From NCBI GenBank assembly GCA_016721195.1, contig JADKIO010000004.1, positions 62,001-126,000 on the forward strand: DNA of 64,000 nt, in the 5' to 3' direction. This document shows, piece after piece, positions 16,655 to 24,542 of this stretch. The stretch comes from Candidatus Geothrix skivensis. GTDB lineage: Bacteria; Acidobacteriota; Holophagae; Holophagales; Holophagaceae. Below the pieces are notes generated by a model, which ran no database searches, had not been told where the DNA came from, and saw nothing but the letters and a program-made list of their open reading frames with translations. Numbering within the stretch: position 1 is the first letter of the stretch; each line of letters opens with the position of its first letter. The position numbers were made by a program, and so were the translations under genes.

Positions 16655-18013
16655 CTAGATTTCGGCGACGGTCACAGACCATGTCACGAGCTCCCTGGGC
16701 AGGAGGGCGGGCCAATAGGCCACGATCTCCTGGGCCTTTGGACGCCCCCCGGCGAATCCCGTGACGCCCGCCGGGCCCGCCGTGACCAGGGGGGCAATCT
16801 CCCGGCCGAAACGCTCGACCTTCTTCCGGTCGGCATCCTTCACGCTCAGCCGCAGCACGATCTCGGCGGGATCCGGTGGGGCCGGGGCGATGCCCGCATG
16901 GAGGGTGCTGGTGCCCAGGAACTCGGCATCGGTGTGTTCATAGGTGAACCCCGCCGCTTGCAGGCGCTTCCATACGATGTCGGCGCAGAGCTGGGCCTTC
17001 TCCAGGGCCCGGGGGCCGCTGATGACCAGCTGGCCCGTGGCCTTGTAGCCCTTGAGGTAGGCGCCGCTCACCTTGAGGAAGGGGGTGCGGGGCTTGCCCT
17101 GGATGCCGCTGACGCGCACCCGGTCGGGTCCGGTCTGTTCCAGTCGGATGCTGGTGAAGTCCGCCACCACGTCCGGCGTGAGGTAGTTGTGCGGGTCGCC
17201 CATTTCGTAGAGGAGCTGCTCGCTCACCGTATCCACGGTCACCATGCCGCCGGTGCCGGGATGTTTGGTGATGGCGAAGGTGCCGTCCTCGGCACACTCG
17301 GCGATGGGGTAGCCCACGTTCCAAAGATCGGGCACCTCCCACCAGCGGGAGAAGTTCCCCCCCGTGGCCTGGGCGCCGCATTCGAGGATGTGGCCCGCGA
17401 TGGTACCCGCGGCCAGGCGGTGCCAGTCGTCCGCCGCCCACTTGAACTCGTGGATGAGCGGCGCCAGGGTGAGGCCCGGATCCGTGCAGCGGCCCGTCAG
17501 CACGATATCGGCGCCGGTGTCCAGGGCTTCGACCATGGCCTGGGTCTGGAGGTAGACGTTGGCGCTGAGGATCTCCCGGGGGGTGTCGAAGAGGCCTTCG
17601 CCGGTGTCCAGGTTGGCCAGCCTCAGGCCCTGGGCCTGGAACTCCGGCAGCCTCGCCAGCACATCGTCGCCGGTCACCGTGGCGATCTTCAGGCCCGTGA
17701 TGCCAAGCTGCTTCGCCGCTGCCAGCACGGCCGCACGACAAGCCTCCGGATTCACGCCGCCGGCATTGGCCACCACCCGGATGCCCTTGGCCTTGAGCAG
17801 GGGCAGCACCCGCTTCATGAGGTCCACGAAGTCCGTGGCGTAGCCATGCTGGGGGTCCTTCCGGCGCTGCTTCTGCATGATCGAAAGGGTCACCTCGGCC
17901 AGGTAGTCCAGGGTGAGGTAGTCGATGCCGCCGGCCTCCACCAGACGCACCGGGGCGTCGATGCTGTCGCCCCAGAAGCCCTGGCCATTGGCGATGCGGA
18001 CGAGCTTGGACAT
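16655..18013 (-). CDS. AtuA-family (DUF1446) acyclic terpene utilization-like protein
   Basis: A 452-residue cytosolic protein matching the N-terminal AtuA domain: IANGQGFWGDSIDAP at the start, then GGIDYLTLDYLAEVTLSIM, ANAGGVNPEACR and LTGRCTDPGLTLAPLIHEF. AtuA is required for growth on citronellol and geraniol in Pseudomonas, but its reaction is not established. The rest of that pathway (acyl-CoA carboxylase AtuC/AtuF, AtuE) is absent here, although a lone enoyl-CoA hydratase is at 41.2 kb. CCGGAG precedes the ATG at 18013. Just upstream on the same strand is a PlsB-like acyltransferase. The family call is firm; a terpene substrate is only a possibility. Confidence 0.8.
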   Translation of the reverse strand: MSKLVRIANGQGFWGDSIDAPVRLVEAGGIDYLTLDYLAEVTLSIMQKQRRKDPQHGYATDFVDLMKRVLPLLKAKGIRVVANAGGVNPEACRAAVLAAAKQLGITGLKIATVTGDDVLARLPEFQAQGLRLANLDTGEGLFDTPREILSANVYLQTQAMVEALDTGADIVLTGRCTDPGLTLAPLIHEFKWAADDWHRLAAGTIAGHILECGAQATGGNFSRWWEVPDLWNVGYPIAECAEDGTFAITKHPGTGGMVTVDTVSEQLLYEMGDPHNYLTPDVVADFTSIRLEQTGPDRVRVSGIQGKPRTPFLKVSGAYLKGYKATGQLVISGPRALEKAQLCADIVWKRLQAAGFTYEHTDAEFLGTSTLHAGIAPAPPDPAEIVLRLSVKDADRKKVERFGREIAPLVTAGPAGVTGFAGGRPKAQEIVAYWPALLPRELVTWSVTVAEI

Positions 18014-18038
18014 GGGGGCTCCGGAGGCTTGATCCAGT

Positions 18039-19421
18039 CTAGTGGCTTCCCAATGGATCCAGCAGGTGGGCCACTCCGTGGGCGTAGTAGTCCAGCAGGG
18101 GCGCCTTGTGCGGCGGCAGGACGAGGCGCCCCTCCTCCACCAGGAGGATCCGCCGCAGCAGCAGCACCCGCAGTCCCACGTCGAAGGTGCGCTGGAAGGA
18201 GCCCCGGGGCAGGTAGAGGGGCAGGCCCCGGTCCTGGGCCTGGGCCAGCACGTCCAGCAAGCGGTCGCGCAGCTCGGTGCGGCCCGGCGGAGCCTCGCCC
18301 ATGTGCCGGTAGACCCAGGCCACGGCCGCCACGGGGGTGATGGGTACTTCGGTTCCCACCGCCCGGACGAGGGCCTCCCCAAAGGCCTCCAGCAGGGGCT
18401 TTCGGGCCTCCCAGTCCAGGGTGCGGAGATCAGCGCCTTCGAGAATGGACCGGGCGTAGATGGGCTGGCCGAAGTTCGCGACGGCGTACCCGAAACGGTG
18501 GAAGCGCCGGGTGGCCCCCCGCCAGGCCAGGCCCAGCAGCCAGAGGGAAGTGCGCCGGATGAGCGCCAGGGGCGTGCGCCGGGGCTTGCCCAGGGCTTCC
18601 CGCACCAGGTTGCTGTCCTCCACCACCCGGTCGTAGTTGATGCCCACGGGGATGAAGACCAGATCCTTCGCCCCGGCCCGGAGCATGTAGTCCAGGAGGC
18701 CCAGCTTGGGCGCCTGCAGGCGGCCGTCGCGGCTGAGGCCGCCCTCGATGAAGATGCCCTGGGTGGTGCCCTGGGCCACGGCCCGCTGCACGTAGCGCTC
18801 CAGCACCGCGTGGTAGAGGGGATCCCGGAAGCGCCGGCGCACGAAGAAGGAGCCGAAGCTGCGGAACAGTCGCTCCAGGGGCCAGACCCGGGCCCACTCG
18901 CCCACGGCGTACGAAATCGATACGCGGTTGGCCAGGAGGAAGGCCACCAGCAGGTAGTCCGCGTTGCTGCGGTGGTTCATCACATAGACCACGGAGGCGT
19001 CCCGGGGAATGCGGTTCAAGGCGGCCTCGGCGCTGCGGCCGATGCGCACCCGGTAGCAGGAGCGCAGCAGCCAGCCCGCCAGGCCCTTGCCGTACCGGTA
19101 CGTGGTGATGAGGTTGAAGTTCGGGATGATCTCGTCGAGGTAGAGGCTGACGTCCGCCAGGTGGCTGGCCTCCTCCCGGCCCGATTCGGAGGCCAGGGCA
19201 GCGATGCGGGCCCGCAGCTCGGGGTCCGTGAGCAGTTCCGCCTTCAGGCGCTGCTTGCGGGTGAGGGTGACGGAGTTCAGGCGGAAGCCCAGCTCCCGGC
19301 GCGTGCGCAGGGCATGTCGCCAGGACCAGCGGCGGAGGGCGCGGCGGGAGGCCCGGCGCAGCGGGATCAGCACCCCCAGCCCCGCCACTGCGAGGAGCCA
19401 CCATCCAAGTCCGGGAATCAT
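18039..19421 (-). CDS. PlsB-like glycerol-3-phosphate acyltransferase
   Basis: Probable membrane acyltransferase making lysophosphatidate from glycerol-3-phosphate and acyl donor. The 460-residue product starts with a membrane helix (about 3-22). The acyltransferase core has the catalytic HX4D motif in MNHRSNADYLL, the block III segment FIEGGLSRDGR and a following PKLGLLDYM region, the arrangement of PlsB rather than PlsC. It is shorter than E. coli PlsB (about 800). The ATG at 19421 is preferred; GGAGGAGGT lies 12 bases upstream and directly after an alternative GTG at 19445, so the start is a little uncertain. It is followed 25 bases later by the AtuA-like gene. Confidence 0.75.
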   Translation of the reverse strand: MIPGLGWWLLAVAGLGVLIPLRRASRRALRRWSWRHALRTRRELGFRLNSVTLTRKQRLKAELLTDPELRARIAALASESGREEASHLADVSLYLDEIIPNFNLITTYRYGKGLAGWLLRSCYRVRIGRSAEAALNRIPRDASVVYVMNHRSNADYLLVAFLLANRVSISYAVGEWARVWPLERLFRSFGSFFVRRRFRDPLYHAVLERYVQRAVAQGTTQGIFIEGGLSRDGRLQAPKLGLLDYMLRAGAKDLVFIPVGINYDRVVEDSNLVREALGKPRRTPLALIRRTSLWLLGLAWRGATRRFHRFGYAVANFGQPIYARSILEGADLRTLDWEARKPLLEAFGEALVRAVGTEVPITPVAAVAWVYRHMGEAPPGRTELRDRLLDVLAQAQDRGLPLYLPRGSFQRTFDVGLRVLLLRRILLVEEGRLVLPPHKAPLLDYYAHGVAHLLDPLGSH

Positions 19422-19462
19422 GGGGGGAGTATGACCTCCTCCCACGGATTGCGGGAGCGGAT

Positions 19463-20203
19463 CTACTTGGCCCCGAACACCCGCAGCCCGATGCCGAGGG
19501 CCATGGGCAGCAGCACGCAGATGAGGGCCCCGAGGGTCTTCATGCGGACCAGGTACCGGAGGGCCAGGTAGGCCAAGAGCGCTTCGGCCAGGTAGAACAG
19601 GTCCATGGTGTAGAGGAAGGCCTGGAGCTTCAGGCTCTCCACCTGGAGGAAGTAGCCCAGCGAGGTGGGCGCGATCTTGTCCGGGGTGAGGCCGCCCACG
19701 GGGCGCACCAGGCAGATGATGGCGATCAGGAGCATGTGCGGCAGCTTCACCAGGCTGGGCACCACCGCGGCGCTGAGGGCCTGGGGATAGGTCGGCGCCT
19801 CGGCCTCGGGCAGGGCCTTGCCGATGAGCCAGTAGAACAGCCCCAGGATGGCCATGGCCGCGGCGGTACCGAACAGCGCCCCCAGAATGCCGAAGGGCAG
19901 GATGAACTTCTTCTGCATGCCGATGATCAGGTCGATCTGGCCGGAGGACACGTCGGGGTTACGCTCCAGAATGGGGCGCAGCATCTCGTCCACATCCACC
20001 TTGAGGCCCCAGATCACGGTGAGGATGAGCGCGCAGGCGACGATGAGTCCCAGGGCCCAGCCCCAGCTGGGGGCCTTGTTCAGCCGCTGGAATAGCTCGA
20101 CGGGGCTGGTGAAGACGCCGAGGATCTGCTCCAGCAGTCCTGGTGCCTGGGGGCGGGGCGCCTCGGGCTGGCTGCCGTAGAGGGAAGGAGACTGGTCGTT
20201 CAT
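19463..20203 (-). CDS. YIP1-family integral membrane protein
   Basis: A 246-residue protein with a proline-rich cytosolic N-terminus (about 1-25) and about five membrane helices from residue 45 on. The segment LEQILGVFTSPVELFQRLNK just before the first helix is the usual start of the bacterial YIP1 (Yip1/YIF1-related) domain. Bacterial members have no proven role. GAGG lies eight bases before the ATG. Another YIP1 protein is encoded at 41.8-42.6 kb. It is divergent from the ArsA-like pair and upstream of the PlsB-like gene on the same strand. Confidence 0.75.
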   Translation of the reverse strand: MNDQSPSLYGSQPEAPRPQAPGLLEQILGVFTSPVELFQRLNKAPSWGWALGLIVACALILTVIWGLKVDVDEMLRPILERNPDVSSGQIDLIIGMQKKFILPFGILGALFGTAAAMAILGLFYWLIGKALPEAEAPTYPQALSAAVVPSLVKLPHMLLIAIICLVRPVGGLTPDKIAPTSLGYFLQVESLKLQAFLYTMDLFYLAEALLAYLALRYLVRMKTLGALICVLLPMALGIGLRVFGAK

Positions 20204-20389
20204 GCCGAGGACCTCATGGGGGAATGGGCGTCCAGTATCTCATCGCCGCCGGCTCCAGCCAGGATTCGGGGCGAGCGGGGGAATCCAGGGGCCGAGCCGC
20301 CCGCTGGCCTCCACCAACGGCGCACCGGGTGTCGTGATCCCGGTGGTACCATCAGTGGAGCGCAAAGTCCTCCCCGGAGTCTTCCTCCC

Positions 20390-21265
20390 ATGTCTGCCCT
20401 GGATCGGCTTGCAGAACGGCAGTTGGTGCTGGTGACGGGCAAGGGTGGCGTCGGCAAGACCACCCTCACTGCGGTGCTGGGCAGCCTCATGGCGACCCGG
20501 GGACGGCGGGTGCTCCTGTTGGAGGTGGATCCCCGGGAGAGCCTCCACCAGGCCCTGGGGACTGAGCCTTCGGGGGGCGAGCTCGTGGAGGCACTGCCCC
20601 GCCTGAGCCTCCAGAACCTCCAGCCGGGCGCAGTCATCGAAGGGCTCGTACGGGAGAAGGTCCCCATCGCCTACCTGGTCCGGAAGATCACGGAGAGCCC
20701 TGCCTTCCACCAGTTCGTGGAAGGGGCCCCGGGGCTGAAGGAGACGGCCCTGCTGGGCTATGCCTACCGGGTCCTCCAGAGCGGGCATCGCCCCGGGTTC
20801 GATATGGTCATCGTGGATGCGCCGGCCACCGGGCACAGCGCCACGCTGCTGGCGGCCCCGGGCCTGCTGGCCCAGGCCGCCCAGGGGGGGCAGCTGGGGG
20901 ACATGGCCGCAGATCTGGCCGCCTTCCTGGCGGATGCCACCCGCTGCGGGGTGCTCCTCGCCACCCTCGCGGAAGAGATGCCGGTCCAGGAGACCCTGGA
21001 GCTCATCGCCATGCTGCAGGCGAAGTTTGGCCTCCGGCCCGACCTGGTGGTGGCCAATGGCCTCTACCCCGAGCCTGAACCCAGTGGGATCCAGGGCCCC
21101 CCGGGGGAGCTGCTGCGGGCGCGCCGCCAGCTCAACATGGCCGAGCTGGCCAGGCTCGCGGCCGCCTGGAAGGGCCCCCTGGCGGAGCTGCCCCTGCTGC
21201 CCCTGGACCGGGGCCCTTCCCTGGTCACGGCTCTGGTCGGGCGGCTGGAAGAGGCCGACCCATGA
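20390..21265 (+). CDS. ArsA/Get3-family ATPase, first of a pair
   Basis: A 291-residue cytosolic P-loop ATPase of the SIMIBI class. The deviant Walker A motif is TGKGGVGKTT with the signature Lys18 and catalytic Lys23; the switch I region is VDPRESLHQALG and switch II VDAPATGHSATLL. The CxxC zinc site of Get3 and the duplicated ATPase of plasmid ArsA are absent, so neither tail-anchored protein insertion nor arsenite export is shown. Relatives act as dimers that load or move client proteins. Its stop overlaps the start of a second ATPase (ATGA), implying translation coupling and probably a heterodimer. The ATG at 20390 is supported by TCCTCC-poor but adequate context and by the motif position. 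Confidence 0.85.
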   Translation: MSALDRLAERQLVLVTGKGGVGKTTLTAVLGSLMATRGRRVLLLEVDPRESLHQALGTEPSGGELVEALPRLSLQNLQPGAVIEGLVREKVPIAYLVRKITESPAFHQFVEGAPGLKETALLGYAYRVLQSGHRPGFDMVIVDAPATGHSATLLAAPGLLAQAAQGGQLGDMAADLAAFLADATRCGVLLATLAEEMPVQETLELIAMLQAKFGLRPDLVVANGLYPEPEPSGIQGPPGELLRARRQLNMAELARLAAAWKGPLAELPLLPLDRGPSLVTALVGRLEEADP

Positions 21266-22308
21266 GCGGGGATCTGCTTGCGGGCCGGCTCATCGTGGTG
21301 GTGGGCGCCGGGGGGGTCGGCAAGACCACCCTGGCGGCGGCCCTGGCCCTGGGCTCGGCCCGGGAGGGCCGACGGACCCTGGTGATGACCTTCGATCCCT
21401 CCCTTCGCCTCAAGGATGCCCTCGGGGTCGGGGAGGCAGCCAAGGACGAACCCATCCGGGTGATGGAGGCGGGCAGCGGTTTCCTGGACGCGGCCCTGCT
21501 GGACGCCAAGCACACCTTCGACCGACTGATCCGGACCTACGCCCCCGATGCCGCGGCCACCAGGCGGATCTTCTCGAACCGGTTCTACCAGGACATGGCC
21601 GGCAACCTGGCGGGCATCCTCGAATACATGGCCATGGAGCGGCTCTTCGAAATGCGGGCCTCGGAACGCTACGACCGGATCATCCTGGACACGCCGCCCA
21701 CGCGCCAGGCCATGGATTTCCTCCAGGCTCCGGAGCGCATGATGAACCTGGTGGACAGCAAGGCCATCCGGTTTGCCATGGACCCCTGGTGGGATGGCAA
21801 GGGGGAGAAGAACCTGGCCTTCCGCCTCGCGGCCCGGGGGGTGATGGAGCTGTCGGACCGCATCATCGGGCGCCGGTTCCTCCTGGACGTGGTGGAATTC
21901 ATCCGAGCCTTCGCCCCGCTGTTTGATGGGTTCCGGAGCCGGGCCGGGGAGGTGCGGAACCTGCTCAAGGCGGAGGAGACCCGGTTCCTGCTGGTGGCAG
22001 GGCCGGGGCCGGACCGGGTTCCGGATGCCATGTTCTTCCTCCGCAAGCTGGAGGAGACCGGCCACCACCTGGGCCCCGTCCTGGTGAACCAGGTCCACCC
22101 GGATCCCGGGCCAGGGTCGGGCGGGGATCCTGGCCTGGTCCTGCTGCGCTTCCTGGCGAACCGGGACCGGCGGGGGCTGGGACTGCTCCGCAGCCTGTTC
22201 CCGGACGGCCGGTGCATCCTCCCCGTGGCCCTGGAGCCCCGGCCCCCGGCGGACCTGCGCACCCTGGGCCTGCTCTACGAAAGGCTTTCGAGCACGGCTG
22301 GGGAGTGA
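21262..22308 (+). CDS. ArsA/Get3-family ATPase, second of a pair, lacking the signature lysine
   Basis: A 348-residue partner of the preceding ATPase, overlapping it by four bases. Its P-loop reads VGAGGVGKTT: Lys21 is kept but residue 16, where the family has the signature Lys that reaches across the dimer to the other subunit's nucleotide, is Ala. Switch I is FDPSLRLKDALG and switch II LDTPPTRQAMDFL. The C-terminal half (about 130-250) is helical and rich in Met and Arg, the place where Get3 binds clients. No CxxC is present. The unequal P-loops of the two genes suggest an asymmetric heterodimer. A PhaR-type regulator follows. Confidence 0.85.
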   Translation: MSGDLLAGRLIVVVGAGGVGKTTLAAALALGSAREGRRTLVMTFDPSLRLKDALGVGEAAKDEPIRVMEAGSGFLDAALLDAKHTFDRLIRTYAPDAAATRRIFSNRFYQDMAGNLAGILEYMAMERLFEMRASERYDRIILDTPPTRQAMDFLQAPERMMNLVDSKAIRFAMDPWWDGKGEKNLAFRLAARGVMELSDRIIGRRFLLDVVEFIRAFAPLFDGFRSRAGEVRNLLKAEETRFLLVAGPGPDRVPDAMFFLRKLEETGHHLGPVLVNQVHPDPGPGSGGDPGLVLLRFLANRDRRGLGLLRSLFPDGRCILPVALEPRPPADLRTLGLLYERLSSTAGE

Positions 22309-22322
22309 CCGGGGGGCGGGAA

Positions 22323-22370
22323 TTGCCGCAATGCGGAAAAAATCCTGGCGTGATTACCGCAATGCGGTAA
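22323..22370. promoter_or_regulatory. Tandem palindromic operators upstream of PhaR-type regulator
   Basis: Two copies of CCGCAATGCGG (22326-22336 and 22357-22367). The second lies in a perfect 17-base palindrome TTACCGCA-A-TGCGGTAA, the first in TTGCCGCA-A-TGCGGAAA. Their centres are 31 bases apart, close to three helical turns, so two dimers would sit on one face. The site is in the gap between the second ATPase gene and the regulator, which fits autoregulation by the PhaR-type protein (inference). A weak GG-N10-GC sigma-54-like element (22347-22360) overlaps the second copy. Confidence 0.65.
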
Positions 22371-22394
22371 ATTGGAGTGGGAAGGGGTCCGGGA

Positions 22395-22865
22395 ATGATC
22401 CGTCTCATCAAGCGCTATGGCGGGGCCAGCCGCAAGCTCTACGACACCGAAGAGAGCCGCTATGTCTCCCTGGAGGAGCTGTCGGCCTTCATCCGGGCGG
22501 GTCAGGAGCTCAGGGTGGTGGACAGCGTCAGCGGCGAGGACGTGACCGCCCAGACTCTGGCCCAGAGCATCTATGAGGATCACCGGCGGGGAGACTCCCT
22601 GCTCTCCGGGGACTTCCTGCACCAGATCATCCGCCGCGGCGGCCAAGCCTTCAGCGAGGGCGTCGAGCAGGTCCAGGCAGGGGTGGACCGGGTGGTCCGC
22701 AGCTCGGTGGAGCGGCTGGCGCAGGTGGGCGCCACCCCGGAAGACCTGGCCCTGCTCAAACGAAGGCTCGCCGAACTCGAGGCCGCCCTGGCCGATCTGG
22801 AAGTCCGGGACAGGCCCCGGAGCGGCCCCGGCCGTTCCCGCGCACCCCGCAAGACGACCCCCTAG
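22395..22865 (+). CDS. phaR: PhaR-type polyhydroxyalkanoate synthesis regulator
   Basis: A 156-residue DNA-binding repressor of the PHA accumulation regulator family. The N-terminal domain (about 1-62) has the family pattern IKRYGGASRKLYDTEESRYVSLEELS and ends with VSGEDVTAQTLA. The middle and C-terminus are helical (about 75-140) and end in a basic Arg/Pro tail. In PHA producers PhaR represses phasin genes and itself, and leaves DNA to bind the growing granule. Here a phasin gene follows 43 bases later and two palindromes lie just upstream, but no PHA synthase is nearby. AAGGGG precedes the ATG at 22395. Confidence 0.85.
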   Translation: MIRLIKRYGGASRKLYDTEESRYVSLEELSAFIRAGQELRVVDSVSGEDVTAQTLAQSIYEDHRRGDSLLSGDFLHQIIRRGGQAFSEGVEQVQAGVDRVVRSSVERLAQVGATPEDLALLKRRLAELEAALADLEVRDRPRSGPGRSRAPRKTTP

Positions 22866-22908
22866 ACCAACCATTCCGGCCCGTGTGCCGGCAGAAAGGA
22901 GCATGGAC

Positions 22909-23316
22909 ATGGCTACCAAGAAAAAGCCCCAGACAGCCACCGGCCTGAAGGATTCTGCCTACGAAATCTGGCTGGCGGGTCTCGGCGCCTTCAACCTCGC
23001 CGGCGAGGAAGGCGGGAAGCTCTACCGGCAGCTCGTGGAGAAGGGCAGCGAGCAGCAGGAGGCCAACAAGGAGTGGCTCGACACCGTCACGGAGCGCGTG
23101 CAGGGCTTCAAGGGCGAGGCCCAGAAAGTCATGAACAAGGTCACCTCGCCCCTCGAGGATGGCTTGGCTGCGGCCATGCAGCGCCTGGGCGTGCCCACCC
23201 GCGCCGAGATCATCAAGCTCACCCACCGGGTGGAGGAGCTCACCAAGCTGGTCGCCCAGTCCAAGGTACCGGGCCAGGCCAAGCCCAAGCCCAGGACCCG
23301 GACCGCCAGGGCCTGA
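22909..23316 (+). CDS. Phasin-family granule-associated protein
   Basis: A 135-residue amphipathic helical protein of the PhaF/PhaI phasin type that coats intracellular storage granules. Key parts are DSAYEIWLAGLGAFNLAGEEG (about 12-32), the long helix with a VEKGSEQQE pattern, RLGVPTRAEIIKLTHRVEELTKLV near the C-terminus, a leucine-zipper-like oligomerisation region, and a basic tail KPKPRTRTARA. AAAGGAG ends only one base before a first ATG at 22903 but seven before the ATG at 22909, so the latter is the likely start. It lies between phaR and a patatin-like lipase. What the granule is made of is not shown by the sequence. Confidence 0.85.
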   Translation: MATKKKPQTATGLKDSAYEIWLAGLGAFNLAGEEGGKLYRQLVEKGSEQQEANKEWLDTVTERVQGFKGEAQKVMNKVTSPLEDGLAAAMQRLGVPTRAEIIKLTHRVEELTKLVAQSKVPGQAKPKPRTRTARA

Positions 23317-23323
23317 GGGATCC

Positions 23324-24526
23324 ATGGCTTCGCCTCGACGTCCGAAAGGGCGGTGCCTTGGCCTCGCCCTGGCCTCCGGGGGCATGCTGGGGGGCGTCTA
23401 TGAAGTGGGCGCCCTCCGGGCCCTGGAGGAATCCATCGATGGGCTCGACCTGAACGGGCTCGATGTCTACGTTGGGGTCAGTGCCGGGGCCTTCGTGGGC
23501 TCCCACCTCGTCAACGGGATCACCGTGGAGGAGATGATCCGGGGCATCAAGGGAAACCCCGGCGAGGAACAGCTCTTCGATCCCGCCATCTTCTTCATGC
23601 CGGCGGTGCGGGAGATGCGGCGGCGGGGCTTCCTGCTGCCCTGGGTGATCGCCGATGCGGTCCTGAACTTCATCAAGGGACCTGAAAATCCTTCCTTCAT
23701 CGGGAGTCTCGAGGGGCTCGGCCCCTCCCTCCCGGTATGCCTCTTCGATAACGAGCCCATCCGGAATTACCTCGCCCGGGTCTTCTCCCAGCCCGGGAGG
23801 ACCGACGACTTCCGGAAGCTGCGCCACAGGTTCTTCGTGGTGTCCACGGATCTGGATACTGGTCGGGCCGTGGTCTTCGGCCAGGACGGGCTGGACCGCG
23901 TGCCCATCTCCCGGGCCGTGCAGGCCAGCACCGCCGTGCCGGGGATCTATCCTCCGGTGGATGTCGAGGGGCGCACCTGCGTGGATGGAGTCCTGCTGAA
24001 GACCCTCCATTCCTCCGTGGCCCTGGAGTACGGCGCCGACCTGCTGCTGTGCGTGAACCCCCTGGTGCCCATGAACACGGGCTCGGAGGATGCCCGCGAA
24101 GCCCTGGGCCGGCGGGCCATCCAGCGGGGAGGCCTGCCCACCGTGCTGTCCCAGAGCTTCCGGATCCTCATCAACTCCCGGGTCAGCCTTGGCATGGAGC
24201 GGGCCGCCCAGACCTACCCGAACGCGGACCTGGTGCTGTTCCAGCCGGACCCCGCGGAACACAGCCTGTTCACCAACCTCTTCCGCCTCCACTCCCGGGA
24301 CAAGGTGTGCGAGATCGGCTATCACCAGACCCGACGGGATCTCTGGACCCGCCGGGAGCTCCTGGGCCCGGTGCTCGAGAAGCATGGTCTCGCCCTGCGC
24401 CTGGACCTCCTCGAGGATCCCTTCCGCAGCGTCTGGGACTGTCTGGGCCACGCTGTGGAGCCGAAGGCGAAGGTGGCCGACCGCCTGGATGCGGCCCTGC
24501 AGGCTTTGGAGGCCAGCTTCAAGTAG
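23324..24526 (+). CDS. Patatin-like phospholipase/lipid hydrolase
   Basis: A 400-residue serine lipid acyl hydrolase. The patatin domain starts near residue 10 with the glycine-rich oxyanion loop ALASGGMLGGVYEVG, the nucleophile elbow GVSAG (Ser about 50), and the catalytic-dyad Asp in CVDGVLLKT (about 223). No signal peptide, so it acts in the cytosol, where a phasin-coated lipid body would be a natural substrate. It begins seven bases after the phasin stop with GAGGGA as ribosome site, so both genes are probably cotranscribed. It is convergent with the WS/DGAT gene. Phospholipid, triacylglycerol, wax ester or PHA are all possible substrates. Confidence 0.88.
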   Translation: MASPRRPKGRCLGLALASGGMLGGVYEVGALRALEESIDGLDLNGLDVYVGVSAGAFVGSHLVNGITVEEMIRGIKGNPGEEQLFDPAIFFMPAVREMRRRGFLLPWVIADAVLNFIKGPENPSFIGSLEGLGPSLPVCLFDNEPIRNYLARVFSQPGRTDDFRKLRHRFFVVSTDLDTGRAVVFGQDGLDRVPISRAVQASTAVPGIYPPVDVEGRTCVDGVLLKTLHSSVALEYGADLLLCVNPLVPMNTGSEDAREALGRRAIQRGGLPTVLSQSFRILINSRVSLGMERAAQTYPNADLVLFQPDPAEHSLFTNLFRLHSRDKVCEIGYHQTRRDLWTRRELLGPVLEKHGLALRLDLLEDPFRSVWDCLGHAVEPKAKVADRLDAALQALEASFK

Positions 24527-24542
24527 CCGGCGCAGGAACGGA

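Noticed and set aside
20390..22308. Arsenite efflux operon (arsA)
   Set aside because: No arsB, arsD, arsC or arsR nearby, single-domain ATPases, no arsenite-binding cysteine set.
22395..23316. A standard PHA synthesis operon
   Set aside because: phaC, phaA and phaB are missing; only regulator and phasin are present.
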